64,000 bases of DNA from Verrucomicrobiota bacterium (GTDB lineage: Bacteria; Verrucomicrobiota; Verrucomicrobiia; CAIQCK01), in contig JACRJX010000041.1 in assembly GCA_016235595.1 (NCBI GenBank), forward strand, positions 434,001 through 498,000, in the 5' to 3' direction. This document shows positions 26,034-34,182 of this stretch, piece by piece. Under the pieces are notes generated by a model. It had not been told where the DNA came from and made no database searches. It saw only the letters and a program-made list of their open reading frames with translations. Each line of letters starts with the position of its first letter. Position 1 is the stretch's first letter. A program made the position numbers and the translations under genes.

Positions 26034-27071
26034 TCATTCGCCCGGTTTCAAAATGATTTTCATCAAGCCCGGTTCCTTGCGGTAGAGACGCTCGAACCAC
26101 GCCGCGCCTTCCGCGAGCGGAGCAACCGCACTGATGAGCGGCGACGCCTGCACCGTGCCGCGCGCCAGCAGATCCAGGCAGTCGGCATACTCGCCGCTTG
26201 ATGCACACGAACCGCGAATGGTCAGCTCGCGCGCCACCGCGACCTGCAACGGAAGTTCCACCTTCGGCGTGACATTGCCCACCAGTGTCACCGCGCCGCC
26301 TTTGCGCACGCTGCGCACCGCGAGGTCCACTGTCGCCGTGATACCAACCGCCTCGAAGGCCAGGTCCGCGCCGCGATTATTTGTAAGCCAGAGGATTTCC
26401 GCCGGCGCGTCGGCGTTGGCGGAATTGATGGTGGCAGTCGCGCCGAGTTGCGCCGCCATAGCCAGACGCTCTGGCGCAACATCCACTACAATGATCTGCT
26501 CGCACGCTGCCGCTCGCAACGCCTGAACCAGCATCAAGCCGATGATGCCTGCCCCGATGACCACCGCCGCCTGACCGCGCGACACTTGCGCGATTCGCGT
26601 GGCGTGGAGCGCGATGGACAACGGCTCCACCAGCGCTGCGTGCTCGAATGACAGCGCGTCCGGCAGGCGATAAAGGATGCGCGCCGGCACAGCCACGAAC
26701 TCCGCAAACGCGCCGTCCTGGCGGTATTCATCGCACGAGACACCGAGCACGCGCCGGTTGCTGCAAAGGTTGATCCTGCCCGCATGGCAGAAGTCACACT
26801 GGCCGCAATAAATCGTCGAGTCGAACGTCACACGGTCGCCCGGTTTCCACCCGGTCACCGCGCCGCCGGTCTTCGCGATCACGCCTGCCGCCTCATGACC
26901 CATGATAATCGGCGGCCGGCGCCGCCCGGTGCTGCCGTCCATGCCATGCACGTCGCTGCCGCAGATGCCGCACACCTTGACGGCGATGAGCGCCTCGTCC
27001 GGCCCGAACTCCGGCACCGGCACATCTTCACAGGTGAACTGCTTGTAAGTTTTAAGAACCAGCGCTTTCAT
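26034..27071 (-). CDS. Zinc-dependent MDR alcohol/polyol dehydrogenase
   Basis: The 345-residue product has the features of medium-chain zinc dehydrogenases: the catalytic zinc site with Cys in CGICGSD and His-Glu in MGHEAAG, the structural zinc cysteines in CGQCDFCHAGRINLC, and a Rossmann loop VIGAGIIGLMLVQ (about 172-184). It is closest in pattern to sorbitol, galactitol-1-phosphate or threonine dehydrogenases; the substrate cannot be fixed. It would oxidise a secondary alcohol with NAD(P). It lies between the beta-propeller gene (21 bp upstream) and the SDR gene (16 bp downstream). Together they suggest a small pathway with two successive oxidoreductases. Confidence 0.9.
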   Translation of the reverse strand: MKALVLKTYKQFTCEDVPVPEFGPDEALIAVKVCGICGSDVHGMDGSTGRRRPPIIMGHEAAGVIAKTGGAVTGWKPGDRVTFDSTIYCGQCDFCHAGRINLCSNRRVLGVSCDEYRQDGAFAEFVAVPARILYRLPDALSFEHAALVEPLSIALHATRIAQVSRGQAAVVIGAGIIGLMLVQALRAAACEQIIVVDVAPERLAMAAQLGATATINSANADAPAEILWLTNNRGADLAFEAVGITATVDLAVRSVRKGGAVTLVGNVTPKVELPLQVAVARELTIRGSCASSGEYADCLDLLARGTVQASPLISAVAPLAEGAAWFERLYRKEPGLMKIILKPGE

Positions 27072-27092
27072 GGATTATAAGGAAGGCAAAGG

Positions 27093-28373
27093 CTAACGCC
27101 CGGCGCGCACATCGTAAGCGAACAGTTCGTTCAAGTGGCGGATGTAAAGCCGGCCGCCGCAGATCACCGGATGAGAGAGACATGGCGGCTTGTTTTCCCA
27201 CGGCGGCGTGAACCGGCTGACGACCGTCGCGCGCTGTGGCGTCACGTCCACCAGCGACATCGAGCAATCGTTGCCGAGACAATACAGCCGGCCGTCGGCG
27301 TAGGTGACCGAAACCTTTCCGATCTCGCGGGCATTATACATCGTCTTGCCGGAGGCGAACTCCAGGCAAACGAGGCCTTTCTTGTAGAGCCGGCAGCCGC
27401 TGCCGTAGAGGTAACCATCGAGCGCTATCACGCCCCCATGGCAGTTGTCGAGGTCGGTGCCGAACCACGCTTCCGTCGCGCCTCGGCCGTCGGCGTTGAC
27501 CTTCACCATGCGTCCGCCAGCCTTATGGCCGCTCGTCACGTAAACCGCGCCTTCGTTATAGATCGGCGACGTGACGTTCTGATCGCAGGTGCTCGGATGC
27601 TTGTGGCTCCAAAGCAGTTTGCCCGTGCGCACATCCACCCCCAGGATGGTCTCATGGGCCAGTGTGATGAACTGGCGCACGCCATTGTGCGTCACGATGA
27701 TCGGCGACGTGTAGGCGGCGCGATCAGTGATTTCCGTGTTGGCCCAGATCGTCGCGCCGGTTTTTTTATTGAGGGCCACGACACGGCCTTTGGCGCCGCC
27801 GGGCATACAGAGCAGCATGTCACCTTCGATGATGACGTTCTCCGTGAACCCCCAGCCTCCGCTTTGGGCATCGAATCGTTCCTTGAGGTCCACCGACCAG
27901 AGCGGTTTGCCGGTGGCAGCGGTGAACGCCGAGAGCAAACCGTGGGCGTTCATCTGATAGACGACGCCGTCGTTGTAGGTGGGCGTGGTGCGCGCGCCGG
28001 GCTGCGCGCCTTTCCATGCTTTGCCGTTCGGCGCCTTCCATTTCAAGCGTCCGCCCAGATCCACCGCCAACACCATCAACTCGTCATCAAAATCACCCGT
28101 CGTGAAAAGGAGTCCTTCGGCTATCGAAACGCAGCCGAATCCCCGGCCGCAGTCGGAAAACTTCCAGAGCAGCTTCGGTCCCTCCTTCGGCCACTCTTTC
28201 AGCAGCCCGGTGTCGCGCGAGTGGTTGTCGCGAGTTGGCCCGTGGAACTCCGGCCACCACGGCTCCGCCGCCATTGCATGCGCCCACACCACGACGGCGG
28301 TCAAAGCCGTTAGCGCGGTTCGCGGAAACAGAACCCGTGGGTGGATGACAGTGCGTGCCTGAAGCTGGCTCAT
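27093..28373 (-). CDS. Secreted PQQ-like beta-propeller protein
   Basis: The 426-residue product has a signal peptide (MSQLQARTVIHPRV, then a hydrophobic stretch ending AMAAEP) and then the motif EFHGPTRDNHS, common at the start of secreted Verrucomicrobia/Planctomycetes PQQ-repeat proteins. At least six blades follow with patterns such as YNDGVVYQMNAHGLLSAFTA and GVDVRTGKLLWSHKH. Whether PQQ is bound is unknown. I chose the ATG at 28373; an upstream TTG at 28409 is less likely. It heads the operon with the two dehydrogenases, which would be cytoplasmic, so a direct shared reaction is doubtful. Confidence 0.85.
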   Translation of the reverse strand: MSQLQARTVIHPRVLFPRTALTALTAVVVWAHAMAAEPWWPEFHGPTRDNHSRDTGLLKEWPKEGPKLLWKFSDCGRGFGCVSIAEGLLFTTGDFDDELMVLAVDLGGRLKWKAPNGKAWKGAQPGARTTPTYNDGVVYQMNAHGLLSAFTAATGKPLWSVDLKERFDAQSGGWGFTENVIIEGDMLLCMPGGAKGRVVALNKKTGATIWANTEITDRAAYTSPIIVTHNGVRQFITLAHETILGVDVRTGKLLWSHKHPSTCDQNVTSPIYNEGAVYVTSGHKAGGRMVKVNADGRGATEAWFGTDLDNCHGGVIALDGYLYGSGCRLYKKGLVCLEFASGKTMYNAREIGKVSVTYADGRLYCLGNDCSMSLVDVTPQRATVVSRFTPPWENKPPCLSHPVICGGRLYIRHLNELFAYDVRAGR

Positions 28374-28494
28374 GCTCAGGAGATTCCCGAACCCGCGCCG
28401 CCGCGTCAAGCACAGCTTCCGTTGGCCGAAACGGCTCCACAGCCGCCAACAGTCACCCGGTTGCCGGGCGGGACCTGCCGACGCGCCGTTCGGA

Positions 28495-31056
28495 CTATCC
28501 CCAGAATATCAAACCGGTATCGAACGGATTGCCGAGATCGGGATGATGCGGCAGGACGCGGATGGTGAAACCGTGGCGACCCGTTTCCTGACACGGGATG
28601 ACACCGACATACCGGTGCGCGCCGTCGGGATAAGATTGCTCCAGTTTCATCGGCACAGGAGTGATGTGTGCAAGTTTGCCGTCCGGCCCCAGAGGACCGC
28701 AGCAAATCTGCACGGTCACCTGATCCGGACCGAGGCCGTCGAGCCGCAACGTGGCAGCGACGGGCACTTCCGAGAAGATGGAGAATGTGTCGGTGCTGCC
28801 CATCTCCACCGCGGCAAGCTGGATGTGGTTCCAGTGCGCCGCCATGTGCCGTTTGCGCTCCAGCAGCTGGCGAGTAGCCTCGAGCCGGTTGGCCGTCAAC
28901 CGCTCATAGCGCTGCCCCAGCGGCACGTAACACGTGTCGGCGTATTGTTGGAGCATGCGGTCGGTATTGAACACAGGGCCGAGGGTGCGAATGGAGTTCT
29001 TCATCCGGGCGATCCATCGCGGCGGCAACTGATGCTTGTCGCGCTCGTAGAACGCCGGAACAATCTCCTTCTCCAGCAGATCGTAGAGCGCGCGGCCCTC
29101 GACATCGTCCTGGTAACCGGGGTCGGTGTGTTCCTCGCCGTTGCCGATGGCCCAGCCGTTCTCGGCCGCGTTACAATCCGATTCGCACCACCAGCCGTCG
29201 AGGACGCTGACGTTGAGGACGCCGTTGACAGCGGCCTTCATGCCGCTGGTGCCGCTGGCTTCGAGCGGACGGCGCGGGTTATTGAGCCACACATCGCAGC
29301 CCTGCGTCATGTAGCGGGCCACGTTGACGTCGTAGTCCTCGATGAACACGATGCGCTTCGCGAACTCCGGCTGGCGGATGAACCGGACGATCTGGCGCAT
29401 CAGTTCCTTGCCGGGACCGTCGTGCGGGTGGGCCTTGCCGGCAATGATGATCTGCACCGGCCGGTCGGGATTGTTGACAATCCGCTTCAACCGCTCCGGG
29501 TCGCGCAACAGGAGCGTCGCGCGTTTGTAGGTGGCGAAACGGCGGGCGAACCCGATGGTCAGCACGTTCGGGTCGAGCGCCTCGGCGGCGGCGGTCAGCT
29601 CGGAAGCCGGCGCCGAGCGGCGGGTGAGCTGGTTGCGCAAGCGCACCCGCGCGTAGGCCACGAGCTTCTCGCGCCGCTGCTGGTGCGCCTTCCACAACTC
29701 CGCATCGGGCACCTTGCCAATGGCCAGCCACGCCGACTGATCGGTGAGGTCCTTGCGCCAACGCTCGCCCATGTAGGTGTCCAGCAACGCCGCGATGTCG
29801 CGCGCGAGCCATGTCTGCGTGTGAACGCCGTTGGTGACGGCCTCGATGGGCACTTCCTGCGTCGGCACTTCCGGCCAGAGCCGGTTCCACATCTTGCGGG
29901 AAACGCTGCCGTGGAGTTGGCTGACGCCGTTGCGCTTGGCCGAAAGCCGGATGCAGAGCACGGCCATGTTGAACCCTTCATGATGATCCTGCGGATTGTG
30001 CCGGCCCAGCGCCAGAAAATCATGCCGCTCAAGACCCAGCTCGCCGCGGAAACCGTGGAAGTAATGTTCCACCATGTCCGCGTGAAACACGTCAATGCCC
30101 GCCGGCACCGGTGTGTGCGTCGTGAACGCCGTGCCCGCCGACACCGCCTCGCGCGCTTCCGCAAACGACACCCCATGCTCCTTCATCATCAGCCGGATGC
30201 GCTCCAGGCCGAGGAACGCCGAGTGACCTTCGTTCATGTGGCACAGCGACGGCCGGATGCCGAGCGCCTGCAATGCCCGCACCCCGCCGATGCCCAGCAG
30301 GATCTCCTGCCGCATCCGCATGTCGTGGTCGCCGCCGTAGAGCGTCGCCGTGATCTCACGATCCGCAGGCGCGTTCGGCTCGATGTTCGAGTCCAGCAGA
30401 TACAACGGCACCCTCCCCACCTGCACTTTCCAGATTTGCGCGTGCACCTTCCGCCCCGGCATGTCCACGCTGATGACCACGGGCTGGTTCCCGCCATCGC
30501 GCACGAGCGTCATCGGCATCGTTGAGAAATCGTTGTCCGGGTAAAACTCCTGCTGCCAGCCGTCCGCGTTCAGATGCTGGTGGAAATACCCGCGCCGATA
30601 GATCAACCCCACGCCCACCAGCGGCACGCCGAGATCGCTGGCGCTCTTGAGATGATCGCCCGCCAGCACGCCGAGGCCGCCCGAATAAATCGGCAGACAC
30701 TCGTGCAGCCCGAACTCCAGCGAGAAATATGCGTAGCACGGCGCGCCGCTGCCGTCGTATTTCCGCTGAAACCACGCCGGCTCCGTCATGTAACGCTCCA
30801 GCCGCCCCAGGATGCGCTTGAGCCGGTCCATGAAACCGCGGTCCGCCTTCGCCGCCTTCAGATGATTGTAGTCGATCCTCGCCAGCAACAGCACCGGGTT
30901 GTGATACACCGCCTGCCACAACGCAGGGTCGAGCTGCTCGAAGAGCGCGCTCGCCTCCGCGTCCCACGACCACCACAAATTGTTGGCCAGAGTTTGCAGA
31001 CCACGCAACTCCTCCGGCAATGTGCTGACTACGTTGTATGTGTGAATATTCTTCAT
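28495..31056 (-). CDS. glgP: Alpha-glucan (glycogen/maltodextrin) phosphorylase
   Basis: The 853-residue product belongs to the alpha-glucan phosphorylase group with a shortened N-terminal region. It uses phosphate to release glucose 1-phosphate from storage glucan. Visible: FSLEFGLHECLPIYSGGLG (substrate/glucan region, about 112-130), the PLP lysine motif EASGTSGMKAAVNG (about 610-623) and the GDHLKSASDLG segment. Start at the ATG in front of MKNIHTYNVV is preceded by a possible -10 (TATATT). The gene stands alone; no glgA, glgB or glgC lies in the window. It is divergent from the SUMF1-Lon gene across a 287-bp gap that otherwise holds only promoter candidates. Confidence 0.93.
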   Translation of the reverse strand: MKNIHTYNVVSTLPEELRGLQTLANNLWWSWDAEASALFEQLDPALWQAVYHNPVLLLARIDYNHLKAAKADRGFMDRLKRILGRLERYMTEPAWFQRKYDGSGAPCYAYFSLEFGLHECLPIYSGGLGVLAGDHLKSASDLGVPLVGVGLIYRRGYFHQHLNADGWQQEFYPDNDFSTMPMTLVRDGGNQPVVISVDMPGRKVHAQIWKVQVGRVPLYLLDSNIEPNAPADREITATLYGGDHDMRMRQEILLGIGGVRALQALGIRPSLCHMNEGHSAFLGLERIRLMMKEHGVSFAEAREAVSAGTAFTTHTPVPAGIDVFHADMVEHYFHGFRGELGLERHDFLALGRHNPQDHHEGFNMAVLCIRLSAKRNGVSQLHGSVSRKMWNRLWPEVPTQEVPIEAVTNGVHTQTWLARDIAALLDTYMGERWRKDLTDQSAWLAIGKVPDAELWKAHQQRREKLVAYARVRLRNQLTRRSAPASELTAAAEALDPNVLTIGFARRFATYKRATLLLRDPERLKRIVNNPDRPVQIIIAGKAHPHDGPGKELMRQIVRFIRQPEFAKRIVFIEDYDVNVARYMTQGCDVWLNNPRRPLEASGTSGMKAAVNGVLNVSVLDGWWCESDCNAAENGWAIGNGEEHTDPGYQDDVEGRALYDLLEKEIVPAFYERDKHQLPPRWIARMKNSIRTLGPVFNTDRMLQQYADTCYVPLGQRYERLTANRLEATRQLLERKRHMAAHWNHIQLAAVEMGSTDTFSIFSEVPVAATLRLDGLGPDQVTVQICCGPLGPDGKLAHITPVPMKLEQSYPDGAHRYVGVIPCQETGRHGFTIRVLPHHPDLGNPFDTGLIFWG

Positions 31057-31067
31057 CGATGAAATCC

Positions 31068-31097
31068 AATATACTTCTTGAGCCGCTCATACCGCAA
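31068..31097 (-). promoter_or_regulatory. Weak sigma70-like promoter candidate for glgP
   Basis: On the minus strand TTGCGG is followed after 18 bp by TATATT, which ends 11 bp before the glgP ATG. The -10 is good but the -35 is poor and the implied leader is nearly absent, so the call is tentative. Confidence 0.3.
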
Positions 31098-31288
31098 CAG
31101 GGATGCCGGCCCGATTCAACGGGCAAAAGTGGCCGGCGACTATATTGCTTCCGGCAGATTGTTCAACCACGAACTCATCGCAGGTTTCTTCAACACCCCG
31201 CGATCAATGCATAATGCAGGCCCGGCGCCCTCACCGGACAAAATCATCGTAAACAATCGCCACGTCGGGGACGTAACCTACAACAACC

Positions 31289-31316
31289 TTGTCACCATCA
31301 AGCCATGCCGTATAAT
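31289..31316 (+). promoter_or_regulatory. Near-consensus sigma70 promoter of the SUMF1-Lon gene
   Basis: TTGTCA (31289-31294) and a perfect TATAAT (31311-31316) are separated by 16 bp. Transcription would start near 31323, leaving a short leader with the SD GGAGG (31334-31338) before the ATG at 31344. This is the strongest housekeeping promoter visible in the window. Confidence 0.8.
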
Positions 31317-31343
31317 CCGCCGCGAAATCTCACGGAGGAAATT

Positions 31344-33482
31344 ATGAACCGAGTCAGACTTTCCGCCTTCGCAGCCGCGCTGCTGCTGTCCAATCACGCC
31401 GCCGTCCTCTTCGCCCAAGAAAAAACCATGACCACGTCCACCGGCATGGAACTGGTCTGGATTCCGCCCGGCGAATTCATGCTCGGCAGCACGCCAGAAG
31501 AACATGGCAACGTCCACAATGAAGGCGAGCAACCGCGCAAGACGAAGATTCGCTCTGGTTTCTGGATGGGGAAGACAGAATTGACTGTTGGCCAGTGGAA
31601 GCGGTTTTTGGACTCGACACAATACCAGACAGACGCGGAAAAGAAGGGTCTGGTTGATCGGGCGCCGCAAAGCAAAGACTCGAACTTTGCACCTCTCAAA
31701 GGCGCAAGCTGGCGCGACCCGAATTTCGGCTTCAAGCTGAAGGACAACCATCCTGTCACTTGTGTTAGTTGGAATGATGCGGTGGCTTTCTGCGAATGGC
31801 TGAGTGAGATTGAGAAGAAGGCGAACAAAATCCCGGAGGGGTTGGTATATCGGTTACCGACGGAAGCTGAGTGGGAATACGCGTGCCGGGCGGGGTCGCA
31901 AACAAGATTCTGGTGGGGAGATTCGGATGGCGGTGCGGAACGCCGGTGCAATCTCACCGGATCGTCGGACGGATTCCAATTCATATCACCTGTGGACCAC
32001 TTCGGGTCTCGTGGCCGAAATAGTTTTGGATTGGCTGACATGATAGGGAATGTGCGCGAATGGGTTTTGGACGGTTATGATCCAGCAGGAGCGCACGGAG
32101 AACTGTTTCCCGGTGGTGAGGTTCATGTCTTGCGTGGCGGTGCTTTCGATTGTCGACCCATTAATGCGCGCTGTGCTCTCCGGGATGCCTATCGCTTCAC
32201 TATCAGTTGCGCCAACGGTTTCCGCGTGTGCTGTGGTGTGCCGGGAGGCAGTGGCCAGTCTCTCGGTGTGATTGCTTCCGTTGCTCAAAAAAGCACCGAA
32301 GAGAGGAAACCCGCTGTTGCAGGCGTCGCGGATAGTGAGATGCAGAAGGACGCCAGGAAGTTTGCGCGCAACCAGAGCAGCATCAAGGGCCTCTACGTTG
32401 TCCGCACCGAGGCCGGGCTGCGCGTGGGCGGCGCGCAAGACATCATCGCCACCGCCGAACGCGCCGGCAGCGACCGCGAGACGATCTGCGACTTCGTTAC
32501 CGATGTCGCCAAAGACACCCAGATCTCGATGGAGGAGGCGGAGCGGTTGCTCAAGGTCCGCCATCCGGTCTGGCAGGCGGGCTACAAGATTCGATTCAGC
32601 TACTCCAACAAATACACCAAGCAGGCCGGCGGCTCGGCGGGTGGGGCATTCTCGGTGCTGCTGCTGTCGCTGCTGGACGGCATGCAGATTGACCCCGGCT
32701 TCGCCATGACCGGCGATGTGACTGTGGACGGCAAGATTCGCGAGGTCGGCGCGGTGGCCGAGAAACTGCGCGGCGCGCTGCTGGACAAGTGCCGGATCGT
32801 CGCCATCCCGGAGGCGAATGAGGAGAACCTCAACGATCTGGCCGTTCTCTACTCGCCCGCGATGCTCTGGAGCATGCAAATCCTCTCCATCGCGACGCTG
32901 GACGATGCGGCGGCGGTGGCCCGCACGGACCGCGCGCCGAATCTGACGAAGGCGATGGAGTTGTTCGGCCAAGTGCAACGGTCGCTGTCCGCGAACGCGA
33001 CGGTGTATGCGCTGCGCAACCCGGCGATTTTCCAGACGCTGCAGCAAGTATTGCAACTTGCGCCCAACCATTCGTCGGCGGAATACATGCTGCGGGTGGC
33101 GAACAACCAGTTGCCGGCGACACTGAGCCTGGGCGGGTCGCTGGATGAGATCTGGGCGGCGCCGGGGCCGTTGCTGGGGTTTCTGTTCTCGGACTACAAG
33201 GAGCCGGAGAAATCGAAGCGGTATTATTTCGAGAAAGTGCCGAGCGGGGCGTTCAAGGCGGCGATGGATCGGCTGAACTGGCTGCAATTCCGCCTGCATC
33301 CGAAGACGCGGGAGCTGAAGACGGCGATGGTTGATTACATGCTGAGCCTGGACCAACTGCACCGGCAGTCGGCGTTTTCGTCAGGCACGCTGAAGCTGCA
33401 CCTGATAAAGCGCGACAAGGTGTTGAGTGAAGCCCACCTGCTCGGCACGGACCGTAAGACGCTCGAAGAAATGATGCACTGA
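31344..33482 (+). CDS. Secreted SUMF1-like domain fused to a Lon-like (S16) protease domain
   Basis: The 712-residue product has a signal peptide (1-25, MNRVRLSAFAAALLLSNHAA). A SUMF1/FGE-like domain follows (about 33-300: VWIPPGEFMLGS, YRLPTEAEWEYACRAG, NVREWVLDGY, LRGGAFDC). Its cysteines are not spaced as in true formylglycine-generating enzymes (C-x6-C here against C-x4-C), so it is probably a binding or non-FGE variant. The second half holds a Lon-type proteolytic fold: Ser431 in AGGSAGGAF and Lys474 in AVAEKLRG, 43 residues apart, the same spacing as Ser679 and Lys722 of E. coli Lon, plus a CRIVAIPEANEENL segment. There is no AAA+ ATPase. Residues 520-712 are not recognised. Start is fixed by GGAGG 5 bp upstream; an upstream frame start would fall in the promoter. 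Confidence 0.85.
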   Translation: MNRVRLSAFAAALLLSNHAAVLFAQEKTMTTSTGMELVWIPPGEFMLGSTPEEHGNVHNEGEQPRKTKIRSGFWMGKTELTVGQWKRFLDSTQYQTDAEKKGLVDRAPQSKDSNFAPLKGASWRDPNFGFKLKDNHPVTCVSWNDAVAFCEWLSEIEKKANKIPEGLVYRLPTEAEWEYACRAGSQTRFWWGDSDGGAERRCNLTGSSDGFQFISPVDHFGSRGRNSFGLADMIGNVREWVLDGYDPAGAHGELFPGGEVHVLRGGAFDCRPINARCALRDAYRFTISCANGFRVCCGVPGGSGQSLGVIASVAQKSTEERKPAVAGVADSEMQKDARKFARNQSSIKGLYVVRTEAGLRVGGAQDIIATAERAGSDRETICDFVTDVAKDTQISMEEAERLLKVRHPVWQAGYKIRFSYSNKYTKQAGGSAGGAFSVLLLSLLDGMQIDPGFAMTGDVTVDGKIREVGAVAEKLRGALLDKCRIVAIPEANEENLNDLAVLYSPAMLWSMQILSIATLDDAAAVARTDRAPNLTKAMELFGQVQRSLSANATVYALRNPAIFQTLQQVLQLAPNHSSAEYMLRVANNQLPATLSLGGSLDEIWAAPGPLLGFLFSDYKEPEKSKRYYFEKVPSGAFKAAMDRLNWLQFRLHPKTRELKTAMVDYMLSLDQLHRQSAFSSGTLKLHLIKRDKVLSEAHLLGTDRKTLEEMMH

Positions 33483-33700
33483 GGGGCGGCAAGCGGCAGG
33501 CGGTGAGTGGTAAGCGGCGACATAGGACCGCTCTTGTTTTTTCCGTCCACCGTCTTCCGTCACCGGTTTTCGGTCTTCCGCCAGATGCGCGAAGGCGAGG
33601 CCCTCAGAGTAGGACAGGCATCCTGCCTGTCCATCAATGAATGACTGGACAGGCTGGAAGCCTATCCCACTTTATTTCAACGGCACGTGTGTCCGGCGAC
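33483..33700. other. Intergenic low-complexity stretch between convergent genes
   Basis: Between the stop codons of the SUMF1-Lon and fur-type genes, 33490-33525 is made of loose repeats of GGCAAGCGG/GGTAAGCGG and 33535-33580 of loose repeats of CCGTCTTCC/CGGTCTTCC. The right half carries the hairpin pair annotated separately. No gene is visible. Confidence 0.6.
33612..33667. repeat. Pair of hairpins built on GGACAGGC (REP-like, possible bidirectional terminator)
   Basis: Hairpin 1: GGACAGGCA (33612-33620), loop TCC, TGCCTGTCC (33624-33632), perfect 9-bp stem. Hairpin 2: GGACAGGCT (33647-33655), loop GGA, AGCCTATCC (33659-33667), one wobble. The two are 14 bp apart, share the GGACAGGC arm and lie between convergent genes. 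No T-run follows, so a classical rho-independent terminator is not shown; a dispersed REP-like repeat is the alternative. Confidence 0.6.
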
Positions 33701-34180
33701 TCAGGTTTTTTTCGAGCCGGTGGTGGGGACGCAGATGCGGGCGTCGGCGGGACAGTCGGCGGGGCATTCGACGAGCACCTCCACTTTGTAGCCCACCGGC
33801 TTGAAACGACGCGGGGTGGAAACGGTGCGGACGGCGATGGCCTTGTCGTCGATATCCCAGACCTTGCTGCACGCGATGCACCGGGCGTGATGGTGGCTGT
33901 CGCGGCGCGGGTCGTAGCGGGCAGGCCCGCGATCGGTGCGGGGAATCTTGGCGAGTTGGCCGCAGCCCACGAGCGCCTCCAGCGCGTTGTAGACGGTGGC
34001 AAGGCTCACGTGGGGCAGTTGGCGGCGCACACGCGCGAACACCTGGTCAGCGCAGGGATGACCGCCGGCGGCGACCACAGCGTCAAACACAGCCTGCCGC
34101 TGGCGCGTCATGCGCCGGCCGCGCTCGTGCAACACCTGCCCGAGGGCGCTCTGTTCGTGTTTGTTCGCTGCGGCTCGCAT
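33701..34180 (-). CDS. Fur family transcriptional regulator
   Basis: The 159-residue product has a winged-helix DNA-binding domain (about 15-90, MTRQRQAVFDAVVAAGGHPCADQ) and the metal-binding dimerisation domain with HHHARCIACSKVWDID (about 96-111), the signature HHxxxCxxC of Fur/PerR/Zur. A second cysteine cluster (CPADCPADARIC) is present but spaced differently from the usual C-x2-C. It starts 2 bp after the sufS stop codon, so it is translated as the last gene of the suf operon. This suggests control of Fe-S assembly by iron or peroxide, probably with feedback; the exact metal cannot be read from the sequence. Confidence 0.9.
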   Translation of the reverse strand: MRAAANKHEQSALGQVLHERGRRMTRQRQAVFDAVVAAGGHPCADQVFARVRRQLPHVSLATVYNALEALVGCGQLAKIPRTDRGPARYDPRRDSHHHARCIACSKVWDIDDKAIAVRTVSTPRRFKPVGYKVEVLVECPADCPADARICVPTTGSKKT

Positions 34181-34182
34181 GG

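Noticed and set aside
28372-30525. 717-residue open frame on the plus strand opposite glgP
   Set aside because: It lies wholly antisense to a phosphorylase with clear family motifs, has no recognisable domain and is typical of long antisense frames in GC-rich codon usage.
31344-33482. Active formylglycine-generating enzyme
   Set aside because: The cysteine pair of FGE (GGSxxC-x4-C) is not kept, and no sulfatase gene lies in the window.
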